64,000 bases of DNA from Marmoricola sp. URHB0036 (GTDB taxonomy: Bacteria > Actinomycetota > Actinomycetes > Propionibacteriales > Nocardioidaceae), in assembly GCF_000426045.1 (NCBI RefSeq), contig NZ_AUEP01000011.1, positions 62,001-126,000 on the forward strand. Direction: 5' to 3'. Position 1 is the stretch's first letter. Each line of letters starts with the position of its first letter. Positions 46,604-54,858 of this stretch are shown here, in pieces. Made by a program: the position numbers and the translations under genes. A model generated the notes under the pieces. The model was not told the origin of the DNA. It worked only from the letters and a program-made list of their open reading frames with translations, and did no database searches.

Positions 46604-47521
46604 GTGCCGAAGGAGTCGCGCACGGAGACACCGGTCGAGGTCGACGGCCGGCACCTCACGCTGGTCAACCTCGAGAAGGTCATGTACCCGCGCACCGGCA
46701 CGACCAAGGGCGAGGTGCTCAACTACTACGCGCGCGTCGCTCAAGTGATGCTCCCGCACCTCGCCGACCGGGCGGTGACCCGGATCCGGTGGCCCAACGG
46801 CACCAGCGAGCAGTCCTTCTTCGAGAAGAACGTGCCGGGCGGCACCCCGTCGTGGGTGCGCACCGTGACCGTGCCGACGACGGGATCACGCACCCAGTCG
46901 GGCGAGGAGGGCGAGCTCACCTTCCCGGTGGTCGACTCCCTCGCCTCGCTGACCTGGCTGGTCAACCTCGCCTCCCTCGAGCTGCACGTGCACCAGTGGA
47001 CGGTCAGCCGGGCCGGCAAGCCGCGCAACCCCAACCGGCTGGTGATCGACCTCGACCCCGGTGAACCGGCCGGGCTGGGGGAGTGCGCCCAGGTGGCGCT
47101 CCTGGTCAAGGACCGGCTGGAGCAGGACGGGCTCGAGTGCGTCCCGGTGACCAGCGGCTCCAAGGGGCTGCACCTGTACGCCGGACTCGACCGCAAGCGC
47201 ACCTACGAAGAGGTGCGCGACTACGCCAAGGGGATCGCCGAGGAGCTCCAGACCGAGCATCCCAAGCTGGTGCTCTCGCAGATGACCAAGTCGCGGCGCA
47301 GCGGCAAGGTGTTCCTCGACTGGTCGCAGAACACCGGCGCGAAGACCACGATCTCGCCGTACTCCCTGCGCGGACGGGAGCTGCCGATGGTCGCCGCACC
47401 TCGGACCTGGGCCGAGGTCGAGGCCGGCGCCGACGACCCGCTCGCCCTGGAGCACCTCCGCTTCGAGGAGGTCCTCGAGCGCGTGGAGGACGACGGCGAC
47501 CTGTTCACCATCGACGGGTGA
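46604..47521 (+). CDS. LigD-type primase-polymerase of non-homologous end joining
   Basis: A 305-residue AEP-superfamily polymerase that fills gaps at joined ends, preferring ribonucleotides. Hallmarks are LTLVNLEKVMYPRTGTTKGE (N-terminus), the metal-binding Asp pair in LVIDLDPGEP (about residue 148), SGSKGLHLYAGL, KVFLDWSQN with a further catalytic Asp, and ATTISPYSLRGREL-like TISPYSLRGRE. It follows the YkuD gene by three bases; GTG start. It would work with Ku (40972-41898) and the ligase at 44963. Confidence 0.95.
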   Translation: MPKESRTETPVEVDGRHLTLVNLEKVMYPRTGTTKGEVLNYYARVAQVMLPHLADRAVTRIRWPNGTSEQSFFEKNVPGGTPSWVRTVTVPTTGSRTQSGEEGELTFPVVDSLASLTWLVNLASLELHVHQWTVSRAGKPRNPNRLVIDLDPGEPAGLGECAQVALLVKDRLEQDGLECVPVTSGSKGLHLYAGLDRKRTYEEVRDYAKGIAEELQTEHPKLVLSQMTKSRRSGKVFLDWSQNTGAKTTISPYSLRGRELPMVAAPRTWAEVEAGADDPLALEHLRFEEVLERVEDDGDLFTIDG

Positions 47522-47628
47522 CGCGCTTTCATCAATTCTGACGATGCCGCCCCGGTCGCTCCTCGGAGAAGGTGTGCCTCGCAGCACTCGGCACTCGGCC
47601 GAGCGCGCCTTTTCAGGGGGAGCAATCC

Positions 47629-48237
47629 ATGAACAAGTCCAAGACCGCTCGCGTAGCGGCCTTCATCGGCGCGCTGGGCGCGTCGGCGGCGCTGATCGGC
47701 GCTGCGGTGTCCGGTACCGGTGCCTACTTCCAGGGCACCACCGACCAGGCCCACATCACCGGCACCATGGGCACGATCAAGATCGAGGGCGTCGGCGGCC
47801 TCGACGTCGTGTTCCAGAAGATGCTGCCGGGCGAGGCTCAGAGCAAGACCGTCGAGTACCGCAGCACTGGTGCGAACAACGAGGACGTCTGGCTGGTCTT
47901 CACCAACCCGTCGCAGCTCGGTTCCCACGACGCCCAGACCGGGCTCAACTCGCTCGGCACCTACGGCGAGGTCCACATCGCCAGCAACGGCGTGGAGAAG
48001 TTCGGCTCGGCCAACCTCAACGACAACGCGAGCAGCTGCCCGCCCGGAGCCGGCAACCCCGCCTGCAACCCGCTGCCCGAGAAGATCAAGCTCGCCGACA
48101 ACGTGCAGCCTGACCAGCACGGCGTCTTCTCCTTCTCGTTCAAGCCGTCGGAGAAGTTCAAGAGCAACCAGGGTCTTCCGGTCCTCGGCCTGGACTACAA
48201 GCTCGTCGCGACCCAGCACGGCATCGACCCGTCCTGA
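47629..48237 (+). CDS. TasA/camelysin-like secreted protein with SipW-type signal
   Basis: A 202-residue exported protein. The N-terminus has a long hydrophobic segment (AAFIGALGASAALIGAAVSG) followed by TGAYFQGTTDQ and HITGTMGTIKI, the pattern of SipW-dependent signal peptides in TasA-like matrix fibre proteins. The mature part is beta-rich with one Cys pair (SSCPPGAGNPACNP). CAGGGGGA precedes the ATG. The 47522-47628 gap holds only a leader with a CTCGGCCGAG palindrome. Its stop overlaps the peptidase ATG by one base. Confidence 0.82.
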   Translation: MNKSKTARVAAFIGALGASAALIGAAVSGTGAYFQGTTDQAHITGTMGTIKIEGVGGLDVVFQKMLPGEAQSKTVEYRSTGANNEDVWLVFTNPSQLGSHDAQTGLNSLGTYGEVHIASNGVEKFGSANLNDNASSCPPGAGNPACNPLPEKIKLADNVQPDQHGVFSFSFKPSEKFKSNQGLPVLGLDYKLVATQHGIDPS

Positions 48238-48941
48238 TGTCGAGCGCGGTGTGGGGGGCTCGGGCCCCTCACTCCCGCAGGACTCCCTGGCTGAAGGGAG
48301 TGGCCTGGGGAGTCGTAGTCGTCGTGCTCGGCACGATCATCGCCACTGGTGCGGTGGCGTGGCACGAGGGCTACCGCGTCTACGCGGTGAAGACGGGGTC
48401 GATGACCCCGGGGCTGCCCGTCGGCAGCCTGCTCATCGATGAACCTCCGTCGCCGCCCTACCACCGCGGCGACGTGGTCACAATCGAGCGTCCGCAGGAC
48501 GCGACCAACCCGCGTGTGACCCACCGGGTGTTCTCGGTCGGTCTGCACGGCGGGATCCGCACCAAGGGTGACGCCAACTCCGAGCCCGACGTGTTCGTGG
48601 CCAAGCCGAGCAACGTCATCGGCGAGGTGGTCGGGCACATCAACAACGGTGGCTACGTGCTCGTCTACTTCTCGCAGTGGACCGGCGTGCTCAGCCTGAT
48701 GATGATCGTGCTGATGGTCTGGCTCGCCTGGGGCATGTGCTTCCCGGCTGCCGAGTCCGCCGATGCGTCGGAGAGCAGTCCCCGCGCCTCGCGTCTCCGG
48801 GTGCCTCGGCAGCGTCAGCCGGCGCCCACCGCGGCGGACGTAGTCGTCCCCGACACGCAGCCGGACCGTGCTCCGGTGGCGCCGGACGGCACCCCGGTCG
48901 AAGGAAAGCGGATACCGACACCGCGGGGTCCCTCGGCCTAG
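48237..48941 (+). CDS. sipW: SipW-type signal peptidase I
   Basis: A 234-residue membrane peptidase. First membrane helix GVAWGVVVVVLGTIIATGAV, then catalytic Ser in VKTGSMTPGLPVGSLL (about residue 55), and His in RVTHRVFSVG where bacterial type I peptidases carry Lys: the Ser-His form of SipW and eukaryotic/archaeal enzymes. A second helix (VLSLMMIVLMVWLAWGMCF) is followed by a basic, Pro-rich cytoplasmic tail. It is the natural processing enzyme for the TasA-like protein encoded just upstream. Confidence 0.88.
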   Translation: MSSAVWGARAPHSRRTPWLKGVAWGVVVVVLGTIIATGAVAWHEGYRVYAVKTGSMTPGLPVGSLLIDEPPSPPYHRGDVVTIERPQDATNPRVTHRVFSVGLHGGIRTKGDANSEPDVFVAKPSNVIGEVVGHINNGGYVLVYFSQWTGVLSLMMIVLMVWLAWGMCFPAAESADASESSPRASRLRVPRQRQPAPTAADVVVPDTQPDRAPVAPDGTPVEGKRIPTPRGPSA

Positions 48942-48961
48942 ACACAGGTCCGGACACAGAG

Positions 48962-49045
48962 CGTCCGCCGCTCCCGAGACACGGCGGACGATGGTGAACC
49001 CCCCGGACGTTCACCATGGAGAAGGTTGCCCGGCCCGGCGCCGGG
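48962..49045. terminator. Three consecutive inverted repeats after the SipW operon
   Basis: First stem CGTCCGCCG/CGGCGGACG (48962-48990, 9 bp, 11-base loop) fits a terminator. It is followed by ATGGTGAAC/GTTCACCAT (48991-49017, 9 bp, 9-base loop) and the palindrome CCCGGCGCCGGG (49034-49045). The latter two may belong to the upstream control region of the amine oxidase gene. Confidence 0.55.
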
Positions 49046-49160
49046 TAAACGTCTCGTCCGGGTTGCGGACACCACTCGCGGGAAGCGTTGCCGATCGCGG
49101 GTTCGCTCGTTGAGGTGCGCAGAGCCACCGTGGAGTCGTGGCTCGGCGAGGAGCCCACCC

Positions 49161-50648
49161 ATGACCGCAATGACCCGACGCACCCTGATCGGCGGCGCTG
49201 CTGCCGTCGGGGTCGGCGCCCTCACCGTGGGCGTCCTCGACGGAGCCGCTGAGGCAGCCACCACCAGTGGCGCGCTGCCCGCGAACGTCGACGTCGTCGT
49301 GGTGGGCGGCGGCATCTCCGGCCTGGTGGCCGCCCGGCAGGTGGCCCGCACCGGCCGTTCGGTGCTCGTGGTCGAGGCCCGCGACCGCGTCGGCGGCCGG
49401 GTGCTCAACCACCGCCTCGGGACCGGCGACACGATCGAGTCCGGCGGCGCCTTCGTCGGGCCGACCCAGGACCACATCATCGCGCTGGCCAACGAGCTGA
49501 AGGTGCCGATGTTCGAGGAGTACGTCGACGGCAAGTCGGTCTACAACTCCTCGGGACTGCTCGGTCGGCAGGAGTACGACGGCACCGTCCCGCCCGACCC
49601 GCTGATCCTTCCTGACGCCGCCGTCCTGCAGTACCAGCTCGACCAGTGGGCCTCCGAGATCGACGTGGACGCTCCCTGGGCCCATCCGCGCGCCAAGGAG
49701 TGGGACTCCCAGACGTTGGGCGACTACATCCGCAAGAACACCGTCAACCCCAGCGGCATCGGCAACCTCATCAACTGCTGGACCCAGCCCGGATTCGGGG
49801 CCGACCCCGACCAGCTCTCACTGCTGTTCGTCATCCACTACGTCGCGTGCTCGGGCAACGAGACCAACAAGGGCACCTTCGAGCGCAACTCCAACACCGC
49901 CGACGGCGCCCAGGAGCGACGCTTCATCGGTGGCTCGCAGCTGATCCCGCTGCGGCTGGCGAGCCAGCTCGGCTCCCGGGTCGCGCTGAACGCTCCGGTC
50001 ACCCGGATCGACCAGAACAGCACGCACGCCGTCGTACGCACCAGTCGCGGAGCCGTCACCTGCAAGCGCGTCATCATGGCCGTGCCGCCCGAGCTGTCCC
50101 GCGCCATCCAGTGGGGTCCCGACCTGCCGGCAGCGCACCGGGCGCTGCTCAACCACATGAACATGGGCGATCTGATGAAGTGCGACGCGGTGTACGACGA
50201 GCCGTTCTGGCGTGCCGACGGGCTCAACGGCTTCGGCCTGAGCGACCACGGCGCGGTGCGGGCCGCCTTCGACAACTCCCCGGCCGACGCCAAGCCGGGC
50301 GTGCTGCTCGCGTTCGTGGGCGGCTCGACCTGGAAGCAGTACGGCCTGACCACGCTGGCGGCTCGTCGCTCGGCTGTGCTCCAGGGCTTCGCGGAGATGT
50401 TCGGCGAGAAGGCCCTGCACCCGATCGAGTACGTCGAGCACGACTGGACCAAGGAGCGGTGGACCAAGGGAGCCCCGGTCGCGATCATGGCACCCGGCAC
50501 CCTGACCACCTGGGGCCGGGAGCTGCGCAAGCCCCACCTGCGCACCCACTGGGCCGGCACCGAGACCTCGACCTACTGGACCGGCTACATGGACGGTGCC
50601 GTCCGCGCCGGCCAACGCGCCGCCCGCGAGGTCATCGCGCTCACCTGA
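49161..50648 (+). CDS. Tat-exported flavin monoamine oxidase
   Basis: A 495-residue FAD amine oxidase. Twin-arginine signal MTRRTLIGGAAAVGVGALTV, then FAD-binding VVVVGGGISGLVAARQ, the ARDRVGGR motif and, near the C-terminus, the HWAGTETSTYWTGYMDGAVR motif that binds FAD. Related enzymes oxidise tyramine, phenylethylamine or putrescine; substrate cannot be told by eye. GAGGAG is a good ribosome site for ATG 49161. Confidence 0.93.
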   Translation: MTAMTRRTLIGGAAAVGVGALTVGVLDGAAEAATTSGALPANVDVVVVGGGISGLVAARQVARTGRSVLVVEARDRVGGRVLNHRLGTGDTIESGGAFVGPTQDHIIALANELKVPMFEEYVDGKSVYNSSGLLGRQEYDGTVPPDPLILPDAAVLQYQLDQWASEIDVDAPWAHPRAKEWDSQTLGDYIRKNTVNPSGIGNLINCWTQPGFGADPDQLSLLFVIHYVACSGNETNKGTFERNSNTADGAQERRFIGGSQLIPLRLASQLGSRVALNAPVTRIDQNSTHAVVRTSRGAVTCKRVIMAVPPELSRAIQWGPDLPAAHRALLNHMNMGDLMKCDAVYDEPFWRADGLNGFGLSDHGAVRAAFDNSPADAKPGVLLAFVGGSTWKQYGLTTLAARRSAVLQGFAEMFGEKALHPIEYVEHDWTKERWTKGAPVAIMAPGTLTTWGRELRKPHLRTHWAGTETSTYWTGYMDGAVRAGQRAAREVIALT

Positions 50649-50665
50649 CCGAGCCGATCGGTCAG
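50645..50665. terminator. Bidirectional stem-loop overlapping two stop codons
   Basis: CTGACCGA-GCCGA-TCGGTCAG, perfect 8-bp stem; the amine oxidase TGA (50646) and the stop of the convergent membrane-protein gene (50662-50664) are both inside the arms. Confidence 0.65.
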
Positions 50666-51168
50666 TGCAGCAGCGACTTGCCGATCACGATGAGGACGCC
50701 GAAGCAGGCTGCTCCGGCCACCTCGCCGGCCATGGCCCGTCCCCGGAGGCCGGCCCGGTGGGCGCCGAGGTAGCCGAAGACCATCAGCAGCACGACCGAG
50801 GAGTACACCGCGACGGCGGCTGCGTCCGAAACGTCCCTGCCGAGGACGTAGGCGACGAGGTAGATCACCAGCGCCGGGACCCCGCCCTTGAGCACGCCGG
50901 TCTCGTGACGTGAGGCCACCAGGAGCCGGGGCAGGAAGGCCCGGGTGTCTCCCTCGAACTGGGTTGACAGGGTGGCGATGTAGACGTGGGCCATCCAGTA
51001 GACGATCAGGAACACCGCCGTGGTCAGGACGACCCGCTTGGAGTCGTCGTCGTGGGCGCTGACCGCGGCCAGCACAGCGGCGGTGACGATGGCGCCGTAG
51101 AGCAAGCCGCTCGGGTCGGCGCCGGCCACCCAGTGGGCTGCCCGGGTCCGGATCGTCGAGGTGGGCAC
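50662..51168 (-). CDS. Small four-helix membrane protein
   Basis: A 168-residue integral membrane protein with about four helices (YGAIVTAAVLAAVSA, VVLTTAVFLIVYWMAHVYI, ALVIYLVAYVLG, AVAVYSSVVLLMVFGYLGAH) and a short charged loop (ASRHETGVLKGG). No family recognised. GTG 51168 is chosen because TACGCT lies six bases upstream, a leaderless arrangement; it faces away from the tyrosinase gene. Confidence 0.68.
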   Translation of the reverse strand: MPTSTIRTRAAHWVAGADPSGLLYGAIVTAAVLAAVSAHDDDSKRVVLTTAVFLIVYWMAHVYIATLSTQFEGDTRAFLPRLLVASRHETGVLKGGVPALVIYLVAYVLGRDVSDAAAVAVYSSVVLLMVFGYLGAHRAGLRGRAMAGEVAGAACFGVLIVIGKSLLH

Positions 51169-51174
51169 GAGGTC

Positions 51175-51180
51175 AGCGTA
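51175..51180 (-). promoter_or_regulatory. Putative leaderless promoter of the membrane-protein gene
   Basis: Minus-strand TACGCT, six bases, GTG 51168. Confidence 0.45.
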
Positions 51181-51307
51181 GGGGTCGAGAAACCCTGACG
51201 TCCGCCGCGTTTGCCGGGTTTCCTCACCAAATCGTCGTCTACCGGGCTCCTCCACCAGCGAGCAGGATGAGACGCGTGGGATGTCGCGGGCGTGACGGGA
51301 GGCTGGG

Positions 51308-52795
51308 ATGACGCGGACGCGGGTGGATGTCTGGACGGCGACCGACGCAGAGGGTGACTGGCCGGAGGTGCTCTCGGCGTACGAGCGGGCGATCGGCACC
51401 ATGCGTGGCCTCGATCCTCCGGACGGGCCGCCGACCGATCCCGTGGGCTGGCAGTTCCAGGCGGCCATCCACGGCCGCGAGGACGGCAACGGCAGTGCGG
51501 ACACCAGCAACCCGTTCTGGTGCAACTGCCAGCACGGCAGCTGGTTCTTCCTGCCGTGGCACCGGATGTACCTCGCGGCCTTCGAACGGGTCATCCAGTT
51601 CCACCTCGAGGACGACGAGTGGTCGCTGCCGTACTGGTACGCCATCGACCCCGACGACGTCCGCAAGGCGGTGCTGCCGCCCGCCTTCCTCGACCGGACG
51701 CTGGACGACAACAACCTGCAGACCGAGATGCGGTCGCAGCACGCCAAGGCGGGCCGGCCGTTCTCCGGCGACATCGACCCCGACGCGCTGGGGCGGGCAT
51801 TGGAGCAGTCGTTGCTGGCGCAGCGCTACACGACGGCGAGCGGATCGTCGACGTTCGGCGGCGGCGAGCGAGCCGACCTGAGCTTCGACGGTGGCGAGCG
51901 CGGGCTGCTCGAGAACGTCCCGCACGGTCTGGTGCACTCGCTGGTGGGCAACGACTACGACGCCAACGGACATCCGGTCTTCGAGGGATGGATGGGATCG
52001 TTCTACACCGCCGGCCTCGACCCGATCTTCTGGTGCCACCACTCCAACATCGACCGACTCTGGGACGTCTGGCTGCGCGAGGACGACAGCCACACCAACC
52101 CGACCGACGACCAGGCTTTCCTCGACACCACGTTCACCTTCCCCGCCCCTGAGGGCGCCACCGTCACCTGGTCGGTCGCCGAGGTGCTCGACACCGAGTC
52201 GGGACTCGGGTACGTCTACGAGAGCTACGACCCGCCGTCGGCGATCGCTCCACCCGGCGGCGTGCCGGCCGAACGGGAACGTGTCCTGGCCGCAGGCTCG
52301 GGCAGGGAGGAAGCCATGCCACCTCAGGTCCTCGGCGCCGCCGACGACGTGTCGCTGACCAGCAACGCTGCGGTCGAGGTCCCGATGGGGCGGGGCGCGG
52401 TGGAGCGTGACCTGACCGCCGGCCCCGAACGCGTGCACCTGCGCATCGAGGGCGTGACCGGGACGCGGGCAGCGCCGCTCTACGGCGTCTACCTGAACGT
52501 GCCCGCGGGGGCCGACCCGCACGACTTCCCCGCCCTGCGCGCCGGCTCGTTCGCCACCTTCGGTCTCGCGGAGACCTCCCGCACCGACGACCAGCACGAT
52601 GCCGAGGGGCTGACCGCGGTCTTCGACATCACCGATCTCCGCGACCGGCTCACCGAGGCCGGACGGTGGGACGACACCCGGGTCGAGGTGCGCTTCAGCA
52701 CCGAGGTCCCGGGCTCGCCCACTGACGACGCCGGGACACCGGCCGGCCCCGAGCCTGACCTGCGTGCCCGTCGCGTCGCGCTGATGGTCGAGTGA
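51308..52795 (+). CDS. Tyrosinase / polyphenol oxidase
   Basis: A 495-residue type-3 copper oxidase that hydroxylates phenols and oxidises catechols. CuA ligands are His in AAIHGRE, CQHGSWFFLPWHRMYLAAFE (the Cys next to the second His can form the thioether bridge). CuB ligands are HGLVHSLVG and FWCHHSNIDRLWDVW. Residues after about 290 form a plant-polyphenol-oxidase-like C-terminal domain (VHLRIEGVTGTRAAPLYGVY). No signal peptide is seen, so it may stay inside or leave with a partner. GGGAGG precedes the ATG. The DUF2182 gene starts one base after the stop. Confidence 0.93.
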   Translation: MTRTRVDVWTATDAEGDWPEVLSAYERAIGTMRGLDPPDGPPTDPVGWQFQAAIHGREDGNGSADTSNPFWCNCQHGSWFFLPWHRMYLAAFERVIQFHLEDDEWSLPYWYAIDPDDVRKAVLPPAFLDRTLDDNNLQTEMRSQHAKAGRPFSGDIDPDALGRALEQSLLAQRYTTASGSSTFGGGERADLSFDGGERGLLENVPHGLVHSLVGNDYDANGHPVFEGWMGSFYTAGLDPIFWCHHSNIDRLWDVWLREDDSHTNPTDDQAFLDTTFTFPAPEGATVTWSVAEVLDTESGLGYVYESYDPPSAIAPPGGVPAERERVLAAGSGREEAMPPQVLGAADDVSLTSNAAVEVPMGRGAVERDLTAGPERVHLRIEGVTGTRAAPLYGVYLNVPAGADPHDFPALRAGSFATFGLAETSRTDDQHDAEGLTAVFDITDLRDRLTEAGRWDDTRVEVRFSTEVPGSPTDDAGTPAGPEPDLRARRVALMVE

Positions 52796-52796
52796 G

Positions 52797-53534
52797 ATGA
52801 CGACCCTGGCGGGCGAGCGCCCGCGCCTCGCACGCCGTTCCGTTCGTCGTCACCTCGCCTGGCACCCCGAGTGGTGGCTGTACGCCGTCGCGGCCGCCGC
52901 CTGGGTGGCGTTGCTGGCGATGAGCCTCGCGATGTCGATGCCGATGGTCGCGCACACGCTCTCGTGGACGGAGCGCTGGTCCCACTGGCTGCTGATGGTG
53001 GGCGCGATGATGCTGCCGGTGGCCGCTCGGCAGGTCCGGGCCGTAGCCCAGCGCAGCCTCTGGTCACGCCGCCAGCGCTCGGCGGGGTGGTTCGTCGTGG
53101 GGTACGTCGCGCTGTGGGCCGCGGTCGGCGCCGGGCTCGTCACCATCGTCATCGGCGCCGGCCTGGATGACGGCGCGAGCGACCTGCTGGTCGTGTCGCT
53201 GCTCCTGGCGGCAGCCTGGCAGACCTCTGCTCCGCGACGACGGCTGGTACGCCGGTGCGAGGCGCTCAAGCTCGGTGCTCCCTCCGGCCTGGCCGGCGAT
53301 CTCGACTGTGCTCGCCTCGGGGTGCGATCGGGCGTGCGCTGCCTGCAGGAGTGCTGGCCGGCGATGATCGCGATGGCCCTGAGCCAGAGCCTGGTCCTGA
53401 TGGTGGGCCTGACCGTCGTACTCCTGACCGAGCGGACGCGCGGCGCCAACCCACAGCGTCGCGGCGGCCGGCCGCTCGAAGCCTGGGTGCTGGCAGGGTT
53501 CGCCGCCGCCGCCCTCGTGGTCGCTCTCACCTGA
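52797..53534 (+). CDS. DUF2182 integral membrane metal-binding-type protein
   Basis: A 245-residue membrane protein of the DUF2182 family, predicted to bind metal, with about six helices. Recognisable segments are HPEWWLYAVAAAAWVALLAM, LLMVGAMMLPVAARQVR (Met-rich) and AWQTSAPRRRLVRRCEAL, then CLQECWPAMIAMALSQ. Met, Cys and His in or near membrane segments are compatible with copper handling. It is translationally coupled to the tyrosinase gene (TGAGATG), so a role in providing copper or membrane placement is inferred. Confidence 0.8.
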   Translation: MTTLAGERPRLARRSVRRHLAWHPEWWLYAVAAAAWVALLAMSLAMSMPMVAHTLSWTERWSHWLLMVGAMMLPVAARQVRAVAQRSLWSRRQRSAGWFVVGYVALWAAVGAGLVTIVIGAGLDDGASDLLVVSLLLAAAWQTSAPRRRLVRRCEALKLGAPSGLAGDLDCARLGVRSGVRCLQECWPAMIAMALSQSLVLMVGLTVVLLTERTRGANPQRRGGRPLEAWVLAGFAAAALVVALT

Positions 53535-53543
53535 TCTGGGGGA

Positions 53544-53600
53544 TTTACGGCCGGGTGGCCCCTGCCTAGCGTCGAGGAACCGCTCGGTAAGGAGCACGAC
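53544..53600 (+). promoter_or_regulatory. Promoter and leader of arcA
   Basis: TTTACG (53544-53549), 17-base spacing, TAGCGT (53567-53572), then a leader with AAGGAG (53589-53594) seven bases before ATG 53601. Best SD-dependent promoter match in the window. Confidence 0.6.
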
Positions 53601-54851
53601 ATGAGCGAAACCGCTGCTGCCACCCACGGCGTGCACTCCGAGGTGGGCCGCCTCCGCAAGGTCGTGGTCTGCGCGCCGGGCCTGGCCCACAGCCGGCTGA
53701 CCCCGACCAACTGCGACGACCTGCTCTTCGACGACGTGATGTGGGTGCAGAACGCCCAGCGCGACCACTTCGACTTCATGTCGAAGATGCGCGAGCGGGG
53801 CGTGGAGGTGCTCGAGCTGCACAACCTGCTGGCCGAGACCGTCGAGCTCCCCGAGGCCAAGGCGTGGTTGCTGGACCGCAAGATCATCGCCAACGAGGTC
53901 GGGCTCGGCCTCGTCAAGGAGACCCGGGCGTACCTGGAGTCCCTCGACTCGCGTGAGCTGGCCCGCTACCTGATCGGCGGCTTGTCGGCCCACGACCTGC
54001 CCGAGGAGTACCGCACCAGCTACCTCAGCCTCACCCGCCTCGACGCCGGCGTCCGTGACTACCTGATGCCGCCCCTGCCGAACACGCTCTACACCCGCGA
54101 CACCACCTGCTGGCTGTACGGCGGGGTCACCTTCAACCCGCTCTACTGGCCGGCCCGGCAGGACGAGACCCTGCTCTACAAGGCGATCTACACCTTCCAC
54201 CCGGAGTTCGTCGGCTCGACCGTGTGGTGGGGCGATCCGGAGAAGGACTGGGGCCTGGCCACCTTCGAGGGCGGGGACGTGATGCCGGTCGGCAACGGGG
54301 TCGTCCTCATCGGGATGAGCGAGCGCACCTCACGACAGGCGATCAGCCAGGTCGCCGCCGCGCTCTTCGCGCAGGGTGCGGCCGAGCGGGTGATCGCGGC
54401 CGGGATGCCCAAGCTGCGCGCGGCGATGCACCTCGACACGGTGTTCACCTTCGCCGACCGCGACGTGGCCACCGCTTACCGTGACATCGTCGACGGGATC
54501 CAGCCGTTCTCCATCCGACCCAGCGACCGCGACCCCGGCGTGGAGGTGGTGGAGGAGAAGGACTCCTTCGTCGACGTCGTCGCGGACGCGCTCGACCTCC
54601 CCGAGCTGCGGGTGATCGAGACCGGTGGCGACATCTACGCCAACGAGCGGCAGCAGTGGGACAGCGGCAACAACCTCGTGGCCCTCGAGCCGGGGGTGGT
54701 GGTGGCCTACGACCGCAACACCCACACCAACTCGTTGCTCCGCAAGGCGGGGGTCGAGGTGATCACCATCGTCGGTGCCGAGCTCGGGCGCGGGCGTGGC
54801 GGGGGGCACTGCATGACCTGTCCGATCGTCCGCGACCCCGTCCAGTTCTGA
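53601..54851 (+). CDS. arcA: Arginine deiminase
   Basis: A 416-residue enzyme hydrolysing arginine to citrulline and ammonia. The N-terminus ([18 protein letters not shown]), [46 protein letters not shown] with catalytic His and Asp, and the nucleophile Cys in [15 protein letters not shown] near the C-terminus are all present. No ornithine transcarbamoylase or carbamate kinase gene follows, so it is not a full arginine deiminase operon in this window. Confidence 0.96.
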   Translation: MSETAAATHGVHSEVGRLRKVVVCAPGLAHSRLTPTNCDDLLFDDVMWVQNAQRDHFDFMSKMRERGVEVLELHNLLAETVELPEAKAWLLDRKIIANEVGLGLVKETRAYLESLDSRELARYLIGGLSAHDLPEEYRTSYLSLTRLDAGVRDYLMPPLPNTLYTRDTTCWLYGGVTFNPLYWPARQDETLLYKAIYTFHPEFVGSTVWWGDPEKDWGLATFEGGDVMPVGNGVVLIGMSERTSRQAISQVAAALFAQGAAERVIAAGMPKLRAAMHLDTVFTFADRDVATAYRDIVDGIQPFSIRPSDRDPGVEVVEEKDSFVDVVADALDLPELRVIETGGDIYANERQQWDSGNNLVALEPGVVVAYDRNTHTNSLLRKAGVEVITIVGAELGRGRGGGHCMTCPIVRDPVQF

Positions 54852-54858
54852 GGTCGCC

